DNA of 64,000 nt from Panax quinquefolius (lineage: Eukaryota; Streptophyta; Magnoliopsida; Apiales; Araliaceae): assembly GCA_020205615.1 (NCBI GenBank), contig CM035170.1, positions 29,421,568 to 29,485,567 of the forward strand, written 5' to 3'. Every line of letters begins with the position of its first letter. Positions within the stretch are counted from its first letter, which is position 1. This document shows positions 45,450 through 57,127 of this stretch, in pieces. Below the pieces are notes generated by a model. It did no database searches and was not told where the DNA came from. It worked only from the letters and a program-made list of their open reading frames with translations. A program made the position numbers and the translations under genes.

Positions 45450-46348
45450 TTTCGAGACCTACCTGAGTTGAGTTTATATACTCAATGAATGTACTAAGAC
45501 TAATCCTATATTACCTATACTAAGGTATAGGGTATGAAACTTAGGAATGTAATGCATGCTAACAAGATATGTATAATGAACAACGTTGATACCTTATCAA
45601 CGATGTTTGAGTCCGGTTAATAAACATCAGTTGAGTGATAAACCGGGGCGAAGGGTAATAAGTCATGTTGACTTTAATAAAGATATTAAGTTAACAAAGA
45701 CATAGAAGAGAAAGAAGCTTGTAGGAACAATGTGAATGGTTGTTTGATAGCTAATTACAGTGTACTATGTGAATATATCATGTAGATTCTCGTAAAAGTC
45801 GTGGTCATCGAGTAAGTTATTTGAAGATATTTGAAAAGGCAAGTTTTCTTAACGCTTGTCTAACTTCCATGTTAGCCAAGTTTTATGTGATTCGTTGAAC
45901 TAAATTGCATGACTTGTTTTAAAGAAAGGGTCGATGCTAGATTTTAACTCGGCTAGACTATTCGTAATATATAGATTGATTATTATTCATATCATTCTAT
46001 ATAGTTAACGCGAAGGGTAATAAGTCATGATGCCAGATTGTTAACGCTATCCTATGCTAAGTAATTGGTACGGACGTGAAGGTAAGGTTTGTCTATGAAC
46101 AAACAAAAGTATTTTTCATCGGTTATTCGATGGGCACGCGAGTTTAGTAAGTTTGTATGTATTATACATTATGAACAATGAACGATGTAACCGGTTTATG
46201 AACCTAGGAAGGATTATACTTTGATTGTAATAAGAATATAGTAATTACCTTCATTTTGTTATACTTTCAATAGAATGATTGTATGAATGTTAGTACAGTG
46301 GAGCACCATCTGTCGGGTTGAAAGATACCCGAATTTGGGGGCGTCATA
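45450..46348 (+). mobile_element. 5' LTR of H, part 2
   Basis: Continues from 33984 and matches 53991-55309, except for a 450-base deletion at AGTTT (46141-46145) relative to the 3' LTR. It ends GGGGGCGTCATA, with the terminal CACA mutated to CATA. Confidence 0.92.
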
Positions 46349-46350
46349 GG

Positions 46351-46363
46351 TTGGTATCAAAGC
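46351..46363 (+). other. Primer binding site of H (tRNA-iMet)
   Basis: TTGGTATCAAAGC, two bases after the LTR end. Confidence 0.9.
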
Positions 46364-46549
46364 CTTAGGTTATAAAACTTAAGGGGGGAAAACCTTAGGC
46401 TAATAACCTCATAAGGAAGGTAAAGTCCGAGGAATGAAATTCAAGTCCATTGAATTAAAAATATGAAAATTAATCTTAAAGATATTAAATGTGATTTGTG
46501 CTTATACTATTGTGTATTATGTACTAATCAACGTGTTATGTGTTTGTAG

Positions 46550-47212
46550 ATGTCAACCGATAGCTTGAGGTTTAGAAACGTGGAAATGATAAATGAGGAC
46601 TCAGTTAACCAAGTTGAGGTTGTACCAATGCCAGTGGCGGAGGTGCCGATAGTTGTACTTAGGCGACTTCGGACATTGAGGAGTACATCTCTGAGGAGGA
46701 ATACTCTGAGGAGACCATGGGATTAACATCATACCTTAACGAGATGCTAGATGTGGAGGAGGAGATGGAGGTGACATCGATTAACATGGTGTTACCTACT
46801 CAGGAGCCAACATCTCCGGATGCAACTAGAGCATTGTATCTGGCAGTGTTGGATATGAATGTGCATTTGCGTACTATGGTAGAGGCACAGATTGAGGAAA
46901 TAACTGTCTTATATGAGGCAAAAGAATCTGCAGAGGCAGACTTTGAGTCAGAGCACGATGAGAAAGTGCTTATGACTGATAAGGTTCGTAATTATAAGGA
47001 TGAGGTCCTTGAGCTACAAAAGAAACTGGTTGAAAAAGACCAGAAAATAACTATGATGTCATACATCCATGAATGCGCTCATGAGGATTTCAAGCTGAAA
47101 ATTGTTTGTTATTATATTGAGTTCGGGCAGACTTGACATACCATAAGTCGAGATATAGTGTCGATTCTGGAAAATCAGAAGTATGAGAATGTCGTTCGAC
47201 AGTGTTAGTAGA
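46550..47212 (+). pseudogene. Pre-gag ORF of H: acidic coiled-coil protein
   Basis: ATG at 46550 opens MSTDSLRFRNVEMINEDS. A frameshift near 46660 moves the reading to the frame of 46717-47136, where DIEEYISEEEYSEETMG and LDVEEEMEV form an acidic region. VEAQIEEITVLYEAKESAEADFES, KVRNYKDEVLELQKKLVEKDQK form a long probable coiled coil. A stop at 47134 is followed in the same frame by about 23 more codons that look like continuation. No zinc finger or membrane segment is seen. Position between primer site and gag, the acidic stretch and the coiled coil match the pre-gag ORFs of A and B, so homology is likely but distant. Function unknown; coiled-coil scaffolding is a guess. Confidence 0.65.
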
Positions 47213-47500
47213 TCATTAGATCTTTTTGTATATAAGTAGTGATGTAAAACCCTCTTTTGTATAACTAAGGGTAGTCTTTTTGTAAATCCCAATTTTTGTA
47301 GAAGGCAATCGCGGGATAGTATGTAAAAGCTTTTGGCTAAGGGAACATGATGTAAATAGTTTTGACTATGAAAGCATATTTATATAATGAAGTTTTTATT
47401 TAACATGCTTGTTGTGGTATGAATGGTTGTTCTTGATTTAAAATGATAACGGAGTAGTTAAATAGATACTAATGAAGCTTTATTTATTTAATCAGAATTA

Positions 47501-48262
47501 TGCCACCGAGAAGGAGACAACGGAACCAAGAGGCCGAGTCTCATAATGAAAATCAGGGGGGTCCTAACATCCCTATGCAAGAGTTCGTTAATTTATTAAT
47601 GGCGCATTTAACCAAGTGGGGGTGGGATTCTGTAGCTCCAGGGTAGCAAGAACAACTACCTTTAAGGACTTTAAAAGTGTGGGTCCTCCCAGTTCCGAGG
47701 AACGCACGGATCCACTAGAAGCCCGCACATGGGTTAGAGAGATTGAAAAGGCGTTTGTGATAACAACGTAGGTGAGGCACAAAAGACTTCTTTTTGCGAC
47801 TTACATGATGAAGGGGAAGCCAACTCTCTTGGTGGGAAGCTCACGAGGGGTGGGGCTATGACAGAGGGTGTTACGTGGGAACAGTTTAAGAAGGTTTTCT
47901 TCGAGAACTATTTCCCTACTAGCATGTAGGGTGGGATGGAAATTAAGTTCCTAAAACTTAGCTGAGGGGATATGGACTGTTCTCAAAGATGTCGCCAAGT
48001 TTAACGAATTGGCGAGATTTGCTCACATCATCGTGGATCTGAGAGGAGAGAAAAGGCGGCATGAGATTTGAGCAGGGCTTAAAACCCTGGCTCTATAGTA
48101 GGATATCGGTTTTCCATAGTACTTCCTATGGGACCATTCTGAAGAAGGCAATAATAGCTGAAGGTGGTGGTGAGGCTTTGTCTCAGTACCACAAAGAGCG
48201 GAAGATTAAGAGTAAGTTAGAAGGAGGTAATAAAATTTGAAGTTGCCGGTGAGCAAGGCAAC
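47501..48262 (+). pseudogene. gag: Gag N-terminal and capsid region of H
   Basis: Starts MPPRRRQRNQEAESHNENQ, close to the start of gag in A. There is a stop near 47644, then a frame change to FKDFKSVGPP and EARTWVREIEKAFVI (about 47660-47765), and further shifts and stops through the WWE/FFENYF capsid part (47800-47930) and the LERFAH-like part (about 48000). It is decayed beyond use. The zinc fingers that follow are in the open frame from 48263. Confidence 0.85.
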
Positions 48263-50116
48263 TTGCCAAAAAGGAAGAGTTTTAACCTTGGGAATACCGG
48301 GGTAAAACAGGGAGATCCCAAACGTAGGACGGAAACATGTAAGACATGCAGAAAATCTCACATGGGAGTCTGTTTAAAGGGGAAAGCAGTATACTACAAC
48401 TGTGGGAAGGAGGGGCATTTGTTACCCAATGGTCCTAACCCTAAGAAGAATCAGGGGTGTTTTGTCTGTGGGTCAATGGACCATATGGCAAGAAATTGCC
48501 CGAAGAAGGGTTTAGAGGGGAATAAGAGTTCTGGTAGTGGTAAATTAGCCATTACTGGACCAACACCATCAGTGGGTAGACCCTCAGCTCGTACATTTAA
48601 TATGACTGTTCAAGATTCGATTTCATCAACAGATGTGGTAGCAGGTATCATTCCGGTCAATGAAATAAATGTTTATGTGCTATTTGACTCGGGTGCTACT
48701 TGTTCTTTTATAGCATGTGAATTTGCTAAGCGATTAGGTTTCATCCCTGAAAAGTTACCTATACCTTTAGACGTTAAGGTAGCAAACGAGGAGATAATCC
48801 CCATTAAACATATTCACAAGGATTGTTGCGTGGAAATTAGAGGGAATAAGTTATGGGTAGATTTGGTACCCATAAGGCTAAAAGAATTCAACATAATTCT
48901 TGGTATGGATTGGTTGGTTAACAATAAGGCGATTATAGATTGCCATATAAAAAGTGTAAACCTTCGGCTTTCTAAGAAAACCAAGGTAGTGTTCTTCGAT
49001 AGTAATTCACTGAGACGCTCTTGTTGTCTGTCTATGACACAAGCTAGGAAGATGTTGAGAAAAGGGTGTGTAGGTTATACGTGCCATGTTGTGGATACCC
49101 AAAGAGTGGGAACATCCTTAGATCAGATACCTGTTGTGCAAGAGTTCACGGATGTATTTTCAGAGAAGTTACCGGGCATTCCACCGGACAGGGATGTGGA
49201 GTTTCTAATTGATCTGTTACCGGGAACGACACCAGTTTCAAGGGCACCCTATCGAATGGCGCCAGTCGAAATGAAGGAGTTAATGGTTCAATTACAAGAA
49301 CTATTAGATAGGAAGTACATTCAACCAAGTGTGTCTCCTTGGGGAGCACCAGTGTTGTTTGTAAAGAAGAAGGATGGGTCGTTAAGGCTTTGTATCGACT
49401 ATCGAGAGTTGAACAAGTTAACGATTAAGAATAAATACCCTTTGCCCAGGATCGATGATCTATTTGATCAGTTAAAAGGGGCAAAGTATTTTTCTAAGAT
49501 AGATTTGCGCACAGGGTATCATCAGTTAAAGGTGAGGAAGGAAGATGTACCTAAGACGGCGTTCAGAACTCGTTATGGTCATTACGAGTTTCTGGTAATG
49601 TCGTTTGGGTTGACTAATGCACCAGCCGCATTTATAGATATGATGAACAGAGTGTTCAAACAATATTTGGAAAAGTTTGTCGTAGTGATCATTGATGATA
49701 TTCTAGTCTATTCAAAGACGTCAGAAGATCATGCGGAACATTTAAGAATAGTTTTGGAGACACTACGGAAGGAGAAGTTGTATGCGAAATTCACAAAGTG
49801 TGAATTTTGGCTTAAGAGGGTGCAGTTTCTAGGGCATGTTATTGATAAAGATGGCATTTCCGTAGATCCGGCAAAAGTAGAAGCAGTTAACGAATGGGAG
49901 CAACCAAAAATGCCAACCGAGGTTCGGAGTTTTCTATGGTTAGCAGGATACTATAGGAGGTTCATTCTGGACTTTTCTAAAATAGCTACTCCGTTGACAA
50001 ATCAGACAAGAAAGTCGGTGAAGTATGTGTGGACTGAAAAATGTGAGAACAGTTTTAAGGAGTTGAAGAAGAGGTTAAGTAAGGCACCTGTATTGTCCTT
50101 ACCAGACGATACATGA
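48263..50116 (+). CDS. pol: Nucleocapsid, protease and reverse transcriptase of H (open segment)
   Basis: 617 codons open in one frame; the first ATG is probably not a native start, because gag should read through from 47501. Residues 26-37 hold a CX2CX3HX3C finger. Residues 44-57 are a knuckle that has lost two cysteines, and 66-79 an intact CCHC. The protease active site is DSGA at 142-145, with IILGMDWL at 211-218. The reverse transcriptase spans about 300-520: the first catalytic Asp is D414 ([10 protein letters not shown]), [15 protein letters not shown] is at 443-457, and the catalytic pair is D478-D479 (IIDDILVYS). The connection domain with FLGHVI and GYYRRF follows. The frame ends at TGA (50114) where RNase H should begin. 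The enzyme motifs look intact, but without a gag start and RNase H/integrase continuity the protein is unlikely to be made correctly. Confidence 0.92.
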   Translation: MPKRKSFNLGNTGVKQGDPKRRTETCKTCRKSHMGVCLKGKAVYYNCGKEGHLLPNGPNPKKNQGCFVCGSMDHMARNCPKKGLEGNKSSGSGKLAITGPTPSVGRPSARTFNMTVQDSISSTDVVAGIIPVNEINVYVLFDSGATCSFIACEFAKRLGFIPEKLPIPLDVKVANEEIIPIKHIHKDCCVEIRGNKLWVDLVPIRLKEFNIILGMDWLVNNKAIIDCHIKSVNLRLSKKTKVVFFDSNSLRRSCCLSMTQARKMLRKGCVGYTCHVVDTQRVGTSLDQIPVVQEFTDVFSEKLPGIPPDRDVEFLIDLLPGTTPVSRAPYRMAPVEMKELMVQLQELLDRKYIQPSVSPWGAPVLFVKKKDGSLRLCIDYRELNKLTIKNKYPLPRIDDLFDQLKGAKYFSKIDLRTGYHQLKVRKEDVPKTAFRTRYGHYEFLVMSFGLTNAPAAFIDMMNRVFKQYLEKFVVVIIDDILVYSKTSEDHAEHLRIVLETLRKEKLYAKFTKCEFWLKRVQFLGHVIDKDGISVDPAKVEAVNEWEQPKMPTEVRSFLWLAGYYRRFILDFSKIATPLTNQTRKSVKYVWTEKCENSFKELKKRLSKAPVLSLPDDT

Positions 50117-50360
50117 AATTTTGTAGTGTATAGCGATGCTTCGCATAAAGGACTGGGTTGCGTCCTCATGCAGCATGGCAAGGTCATTGCGTATGCGTCA
50201 CGTCAATTGAAGGATTATGAGAAGGTTTATCCTACTCATGATGACCGAATGGAAGTCAGATAGTTTTGCCCTAAAGATATGGAGGCATTATCTTTATGGT
50301 GAGAAATGTGAGATATACACGGACCACAATAGTCTGAAATATATCTTCACATAGAAGGAG
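50117..50360 (+). pseudogene. RNase H region of H (broken)
   Basis: Directly after the TGA the same frame continues [31 protein letters not shown], the RNase H start with its first Asp. The reading then shifts after PTHD near 50245. The end of the domain (EIYTDH-like and the [11 protein letters not shown] segment) is seen in other frames at 50300-50390. One nonsense mutation and at least one frameshift. Confidence 0.85.
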
Positions 50361-51710
50361 TTGAACATGAGACAGAGAAGGTGTTTAGAGTTAATAAAAT
50401 ATTATGACTATGATATTTTATATCATCCAGGGAAAGAAAATGTAGTAGCCGATGCGCTAAGTAGGAAGGGTAGAGAGAAATTATCAATGTTAACGACTCT
50501 GAATGTGTTGGTAACAGCGATGGCAAGAATGGAGCTAGAAGTTAAGTTACCAGAAGAAGCAGTAGAGATGTTATTTTACATGGAAACCCAACCTACCATA
50601 GTGGAGCGGGTTAGGGGAGTACAACTGAGCAATGAGGATTACAAGCAGATGCAGAAGAGGATAAAAGATGAAGAAAAGACTGAGTATAACCTCGATAAGG
50701 ATGGATTACTTCATTTTGACGGAAGAATTTGGGTTCCTAATGATCCCGAATTAAAAGAAGAAATTATGATGGAGGCCCATAGTTCGAGATACTCGATACA
50801 TCCCGGTAGTACAAAGATGTATCAAGATCTTCGTCAGAACTTTTGGTGGTCGAATATGAAGAGGGAAATAGCAGAATATGTTAGTAGGTGCTTAACTTGT
50901 CAAAAAGTTAAGGCTGAACACCAACGACTGAGCGGGTTGTTACAACCGTTAGAAATTCCAGAGTGGAAATGGGAGCACATCACGATGGACTGTTTGGTGG
51001 GACTTCCAGCAACAAGAAAAGGATGCGATGCTATTTGGGTGATAGTGGATCGATTGAGGAAATCAGCTCATTTTCTACCAATAGGAGTTAGGTATAACCA
51101 AGATCAGTTAGCTAAGCTGTATGTCAAAGAAATTATTTCTAGACATGGAGTGCCTGTTTCGATTGTGTCAGATCATGATTCACAATTCACATCGAACTTT
51201 TGGAGAAGTTTGCAAAAGCAAATGGGAATGTAATTAAGATTAAGTACGGCGTATCATCCTCAGACGGATGGTCAGAGTGAGAGGACAATTCAATCGCTTG
51301 AAGATATGTTAAGATCTTGCATTACAGATTTCAAAGGTAGTTGGGACGAATGTCTACCGTTGGTGGAATTTTCGTACAACAATAGTTTTCACGCTAGTAT
51401 AGGCATGCCGCCTTACGAAGCGTTGTATGGGAGGAAGTGTCGAACTCCATTATGTTGGGATGAGGTGGGTGAACGTTGGATGTTGAGACCTGAGATGGTT
51501 CAGCAGACGGCGGACATGGTAAAGTTAATAAGTACTCGATTAGTTGCGGCTCGAGACCGGCAAAGGAAGTATGCAGATCCTCAAAGAGAGAATAGAGAAT
51601 TCGATGTAGAATATTTTGTTTTTCTGAAAGTATCACCTTGGAAGGGGAAGATACGTTTTGGGAAGAAAGGGAAGTTAAATCCAAGGTTTGTAGGACCTTT
51701 TGAAATTTAA
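50361..51710 (+). pseudogene. int: RNase H end and integrase of H
   Basis: One frame with a single in-frame TAA at 51231-51233. It holds [22 protein letters not shown] (RNase H end), the zinc-binding region with SIHPG and SRCLTCQ (about 50795-50900), and the core. Catalytic residues are the Asp of MDCLVGLP (about 50988), the Asp of VSDHD (about 51170), and the Glu of TDGQSERTIQ (about 51280, after the stop). YNNSFHASIGMPPYEALYGRKC and the C-terminal GKKGKLNPRFVGPFEI follow. The usual SDRD..F is SDHDSQF here. Integrase would join the cDNA ends to chromatin; this copy is truncated by the stop before the last catalytic residue. Confidence 0.9.
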
Positions 51711-52025
51711 GAAGGATAGGGGAGGTAGCTTATGAAGTAGCCTTACCTCCAGAGATGGAACGCATTCATAATGTGTTTTAATGTGTCAGTGTTGTGTCCC
51801 TTTAAACCGGACTATAAACACGTGATAGAATATGAATCTATTCAGATTGAGAAGGACTTGTCCTATGAGGAACTTCCAATTCAAATTATTGATAGGAAGG
51901 AACAAGTTTTAAGAAATAAGGTACTACCTTCAGTGAAGGTGTTATGGAGACACCGCAATGCTGAAGAAGCAACGTGGGAGCTCGAAAGTAAAATGAAGGA
52001 AGATTTTTCTCATTTATTTATGTAA
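51711..52025 (+). pseudogene. Chromodomain-bearing C-terminus of H
   Basis: Separated from integrase by a stop at 51708 and a frameshift. The open part 51771-52025 contains HVIEYESIQIEKDLSYEELPIQIIDRKEQ and the chromodomain VLPSVKVLWRHRNAEEATWELESKM. These domains read histone H3K9 methylation or similar marks in chromoviruses; here the aromatic W of KVLW is kept. Its presence together with E supports the Tekay/Del clade. Confidence 0.88.
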
Positions 52026-52059
52026 TTATAAGCTAATATTTTGGGGACAGAATCCTTAT

Positions 52060-52072
52060 AAGCGGGAGAGAA
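52060..52072 (+). other. Polypurine tract of H
   Basis: AAGCGGGAGAGAA next to LTR start TGTAATGCCCGAG. Confidence 0.82.
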
Positions 52073-55000
52073 TGTAATGCCCGAGAAAATTGGATTTTTA
52101 TGACAATTAAATTTTTATTTGATTATGTGAATTAAATGAATTCAATTGATTTCTTTGTGAGTAAGCTATGTGAAGGTCGTTCTATGACCTAGAATGTGCT
52201 AACGTGGTTAGTATTCTGGCTATGTGTTAGAAATAATTGTTTGGAATTTCCAAGACGAAAATAATTATTTTTCGAGAAATTTCCGTAAAAAAACATTATT
52301 CATCCGTTTCTGTTCGGGAAATTATTTTGAAATTTCGAGAAACGCGTAATGATAGAATATCGTGATAAGATGGAATATCTGATAGTATTTCATTTATGGC
52401 AAACTCAATTTTCGACTACGGACTTAAAACCTAAGGGTTGAGTATATTGATTTCCGAGAAGGAAATAATATGCGTAGGAGGAATGGCGTTAGGGTTAATG
52501 CGAGTGTTATACATTTGGAGATACTATTTAGTATCTATGTATAATACGTTGAGTAAATACGAAGTACGATATGATTATTGTACGAGTAGTATACGGAGAT
52601 AATACGTGAATTGTACGTATGTGGCACGATTAGTATTATAGAATTAAGTTAAGACTTAATGACTAATTCATTTGAGTTGGATTATTAACTAATCCCATCA
52701 TTTGAATTATCAAGGCCCAATGGTAATTTAGTTAAGCCCAATTCATTAAAACCAAACCGTGGGTCAAACCGGTGGGTCACCGAATGGGTAAAACCCATGG
52801 GGCAACCCATGGGATGTCACATGGGGTGGTGGGTAAGCCACCTTGGTGTGGAAGCCAAGATAAAGGCTTGGTCACCAAGTGTTTTACTTGGTGACCACAC
52901 ATGAATAGTAAGGAAGTGTTGGTTCTTTGTCAATTATGCCCTCCATTCTAGTTTTCTATAAATAGAAAGCTAGGTTGATTCATTTGGGAGTTTTAAACTT
53001 GCCAACCTTAGATTATTGAGAGAGAAAGAGAGCTATACTTGCAAAACATACACTTTGGAAGCTTGATCTTAGAGTTTTCCAAGAAAGAAAACCAAGAGTT
53101 TTTAAGGTATAATTCTTACCTTTCATCTCCATCTCTTTTAGATTTTCTTTCATCTTAGAGAATCATAGAATTGGTGGAATATGTCTTGTGTGAGGATTTA
53201 AAGATGACTTACCATAGATTCAATCTCTATAAGTCATGAGATTATAAGAATCATAAGGTTTAATATAGTTTTGAAACATGAAAACATTGATAGTTGAGAT
53301 CGATGGTTGATAAACAATTGAGCTCCATCAATGCGTTAGTATATGCATCTTGTTTGGTTAGGATGTGGATGTGAAAGCCATGGAGTATTCCATGTGATTT
53401 GGATTAGAGAACATTAGTAATGAAGTTATGGTGAATTTTACGGAAATAGATGTTAAGCGTCGAAATAGTAAAAATTCCAGAATGGTAGTCGAAAGTTGCC
53501 GTGAGACATGAAAATGTTGGTTTTCAATTTCAACACGTGAGATAGGGTGATTAAGAGTTGTGGGTTCGAGAATCGTCAGATTTCGACTTAAAACGAAGAA
53601 AACGAGCATTGAACGCTCATTAACGTTTACGAACGTCTATAAAAATGAACTCAATAGTGAATTCTAAGTTAACAGATTTAAAAATGTTGAATTCTTTTAT
53701 GAACACGTAAAGGATGTAATTCCTGACTTGTAGGAATTCGAATGGGTTAATTCGGATGTAAAATAAACAAATTAGGAAGCCGGGAGTTTCGTTAGGAAAC
53801 CAAAACTGGTTTGGCCAACTGGTGCATGGACTGCTACCGTAAGCGCCAAAACCAAATACAAAGTGGTGCCAGTAGCGCCGGACTTCAGACTAATGAGTAC
53901 CCTTCTAACTCGTGCTGCAGCACCACTAAAATACAAAGGATGCGCGGGCAGTGGAAAAAAGTTGACCAAGTAAGTTTTAAACTTCAGTTGTTTCGAGACC
54001 TACCTGAGTTGAGTTTATATACTCAATGAATGTACTAAGACTAATCCTATACTACCTATACTAAGGTATAGGGTATGAAACTTAGGAATGTAATGCATGT
54101 TAACAAGATATGTATAATGAACAACGTTGATACCTTATCAACGATGTTTAAGTCCGGTTAATAAACGTCAATTGAGTGATAAACTAGAACTAAGGGTAAT
54201 AAGTCATGTTGACTTTAATAAAGATATTAAGTTAACAAAGATATAGAAGAGAAAGAAACTTGTAGGAACAATGTGAATGGTTGTTTGATAGCTAATTGCA
54301 GTGTACTATGTGAATATATCATGTAGATTCTGTAAAGGTTGTGGTCAGTCGAGTAATTTATTTGAAGACGCTGAAAGGCAAGTTTTCTTAACGCTTATCT
54401 AACTTCCATGTTAGCCAAGTTTGATGTGATTTGTTGAACTGAATTGCAAGACTTGTTTTAAAGAAAGGGTCGATGATGCGATTTTAACTCACTAGACTAT
54501 TCATAATATATAGATTGATTATTATTCATATCATTCTATATAGAAATGTTTACGCTTATCATATGCCAAGTAATTGTAATGCAGACGTGAAGGTAAGGTT
54601 TGTCTATGAACAAATAAAAGTATTTTTCATCGGTTATTCGATGGGCACGCGAGTTTGCCAAAAATATTAAACGTAAATACATTTAATGAATATGTGTTGA
54701 TCAACATAGAGTACTATAGGCTGATCACCTAGAAGTGCTCGTAAGTTATACGGATGAACGGCCTTAGTGTTGTGGACTCCTTTTCAAGTATGAAAACTGA
54801 AATTTATTGTTCAAGGTTTATTGACCGGTTCAGAATTCCTAATTTATTCTATACTTTGGGGAATTGATGTTATGAACTGTTAGAGTATTATTGATTCATA
54901 ATACTTCATAACTATTGTTTAGTTATGTTGGAATTGTTATATAATTCATGAATGTGGTATCCCTGTTATCCTTGATTAAATTTGCTAAGCTGTCATGCTC

Positions 55001-55309
55001 ACTTCTTGCGTGAATTATATAACTGTAGTAAAGATGAACGTACTGTGAATGCCAAGAGAGATAAAGGCAAAGCTAAGATGGATGCTTAGGCATTGTGTAA
55101 TAGTTTAGTAAGTTTGTATGTATTATACATTATGAACAATGAACGATGTAACCAGTTTATGAACCTGGGAAGGATTATACTTTGATTGTAATAAGAATAT
55201 AGTAATTACCTTCATTTTGTTGTACTTTCAATAGAATGATTGTATGAATGTTAGTACAGTGGAGCACCATCTGTCGAGTTGAAAGATACCCGAATTTGGG
55301 GGCGTCACA
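52073..55309 (+). mobile_element. 3' LTR of H (3237 bp)
   Basis: Uninterrupted partner of 32056-33984 plus 45450-46348. TATA box 52957-52964. It retains a 450-base segment (54652-55101) lost from the 5' LTR. GC-rich patch at 53812-53955. Ends GGGGGCGTCACA, then GAACA. Confidence 0.93.
52957..52964 (+). promoter_or_regulatory. TATA box of H, 3' LTR
   Basis: TATAAATAG as in the 5' LTR; the 12-bp palindrome lies about 60-90 bases before it. Confidence 0.7.
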
Positions 55310-55314
55310 GAACA
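55310..55314. repeat. Target site duplication of H (right)
   Basis: GAACA, pair of 32051-32055. Confidence 0.92.
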
Positions 55315-57127
55315 CATAAGATTGGATAATCAATGGACTTAAGCCGAATAAGTAAGGAATAAGCAATTCAAACCTAAATAAGTTATGAACTTATATAAAC
55401 TTGTCATATGATTACTTTAAGGAGTTAGTATGGTTCATAAGATGTAAAGATATTGCTTAAATGACTTTAATCAATAATAAAGTCATAAGGAAATGAAATC
55501 TTGTAAGTTATGATTAGTTAAGTTAAATCGTCGAATTCGTGAAATTCTTGAAATGAAAGTCGAATTTTGTGTTTGAACTTAGAAACATTATGATTAGTTA
55601 GTCTTATTTGGCATTATAGAGTTGTGGACTCGAAAATGACCGAATTCTGACTTAGAACTAAGAAACGAGCGTTGAACGTTCACGGACGTTTATCGTTTTC
55701 GTTAAAAATAGACTAATAGGTGAATTCTTAGTTAATGAAGTCAAATAGATAAAATTCTTTCATGAACACATAGAGTATGTAATTTGTGAACCGTAGGCTC
55801 TTGAACGAGCCAATTCGAACTTATAACAAAGAAGTTACGAGTCCGGGAATCTCACAAAATGAAAATCACAAAATTATCATTCACTTGAGAGTCCGCTACC
55901 AAGCGTGACTCAAGCAAAAAAGTCCTGTATTGCAAACGCCAAGAGTGGCCGACTGAGGATACAACCTATGGTAGAATTGCTCCACAAGACGACCGTAATT
56001 GAAGGGACTCGCGCCATGATCTTAGGAGTTCGATCTTTTAGCCCTAACATGTAAATACAGAAATACGCAAGAAAGAGAAGGAATTTCTTGGCGCCGCAAT
56101 GCCAGCCTTAAGAACTAGATAATAAAGAAATTTTATATGAAGAACATGAATAGTAATTGATAAACAATTAACAAAGGATCTTAATGTAACATTGCTAAGA
56201 CATATTTAAACCTTAAGTATGATCACTTAGGGTTGAAGTAAGTCAATTGCATATGAAAGTAAGAACGATGTAATGGAAAGCCGGAACCAATAATAACAAA
56301 TCTAATACGTAATTAGATTGAGAAGAAGGGTAAGATTCTTTAGGAACCATGTATGTTTATTCATGACCTAATGTGCTATGTGATGTTATCATCTACTGTA
56401 TAGACCTTAAAGACTTAAAGTGCACGTGTTATAACTGTAGTAGACGCTAAAGGCAAGTATTCTAACCCTTGTTCCAGTTCAATCTGGACAAGCTTTGTGA
56501 TTCATGTATTCTTACGCATGAGTTAATGTCTGATGGAGTCAAAGCCAATTCTTTCAGCAAGACTTACGATATGTTGGATTCTTATAATCTATCCAAATGT
56601 TGACAATGATTTACAAAACTAATATTGGTGTGGTTTTCAAAAGGAGACTGAGTATGCTAAATTGTTTTGTCGTCAAACGACAGGCACGTGAGGTTGCCAC
56701 AACTTAAACATATACACGTTTAATGAATGTAGTGTTTATCAACATAGAGTACTATAGGCTGATCACCTAGACGTGCTCGTAAGCTATGCCGGACTTACGA
56801 ACTTCGTGCCGGGACATCCTTTTCAAAGTACTTATGAAATGCTCATGGTCTTGGACCGGAATTGATGTTTTACTTAATATTGTTGTTGTAAAACGTTTTG
56901 AATGAAAAGAGGTGCTATTTTAAATTATCAATAGTACTTCGTAACTATTGTTCAGTTATTGAAGATATACGATTCTTATGTTTCAAGCATGCTATTTTAT
57001 TAGAATTTTTGTACTTGCAGAGCTAGTAGGCTCACTCTTGCTTGAACCATATGAATGCAACTAAGATCGAACGGACCGATGGATCCGGCAAGGATAAAAG
57101 GAAGGCTAAGGCGAACCCGTAGATTAC
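55315..57127 (+). mobile_element. Element G: first LTR, part 2
   Basis: Continues G after H. It shares with H the segments AACGAGCGTTGAACGTTCA, GGGCACG/AGGCACG and the ATAGAGTACTATAGGCTGATCACCTAGA region (about 56741), in the same order. It contains GGCGCC-type GC words at about 56010 and 56086. It stops near 57127, about 200 bases before the expected LTR end, directly against another G-type LTR that lacks its start. No internal region is left. Confidence 0.75.

Larger units (their letters stand above)
32056..55309 (+). mobile_element. Element H: full-length but defective Tekay chromovirus (family II)
   Basis: Bounded by TGTAACGCTCGAG and GGGGGCGTCACA with GAACA target duplications. Without the nested K and L it is about 11.8 kb. 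Order: 5' LTR (32056-33984 and 45450-46348), tRNA-iMet site (46351-46363), pre-gag ORF (46550-47212), gag (47501-48600), protease, reverse transcriptase, RNase H, integrase, chromodomain (to 52025), polypurine tract (52060-52072) and 3' LTR (52073-55309). All domains are recognisable, but gag, RNase H, integrase and the chromodomain junction carry stops or frameshifts. The two LTRs are near-identical over most of their length, differing at a few sites per hundred bases, so the insertion is not ancient. Confidence 0.93.

Noticed and set aside
44775..45471. Plus-strand ORFs in the right part of K
   Set aside because: Lie in LTR sequence, have no counterpart frame in LTRs A or B and no recognisable motif.
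46717..47136. Pre-gag ORF of H as a normal gag N-terminus
   Set aside because: Gag with its MPPRR start lies 365 bases downstream at 47501, as in A and C.
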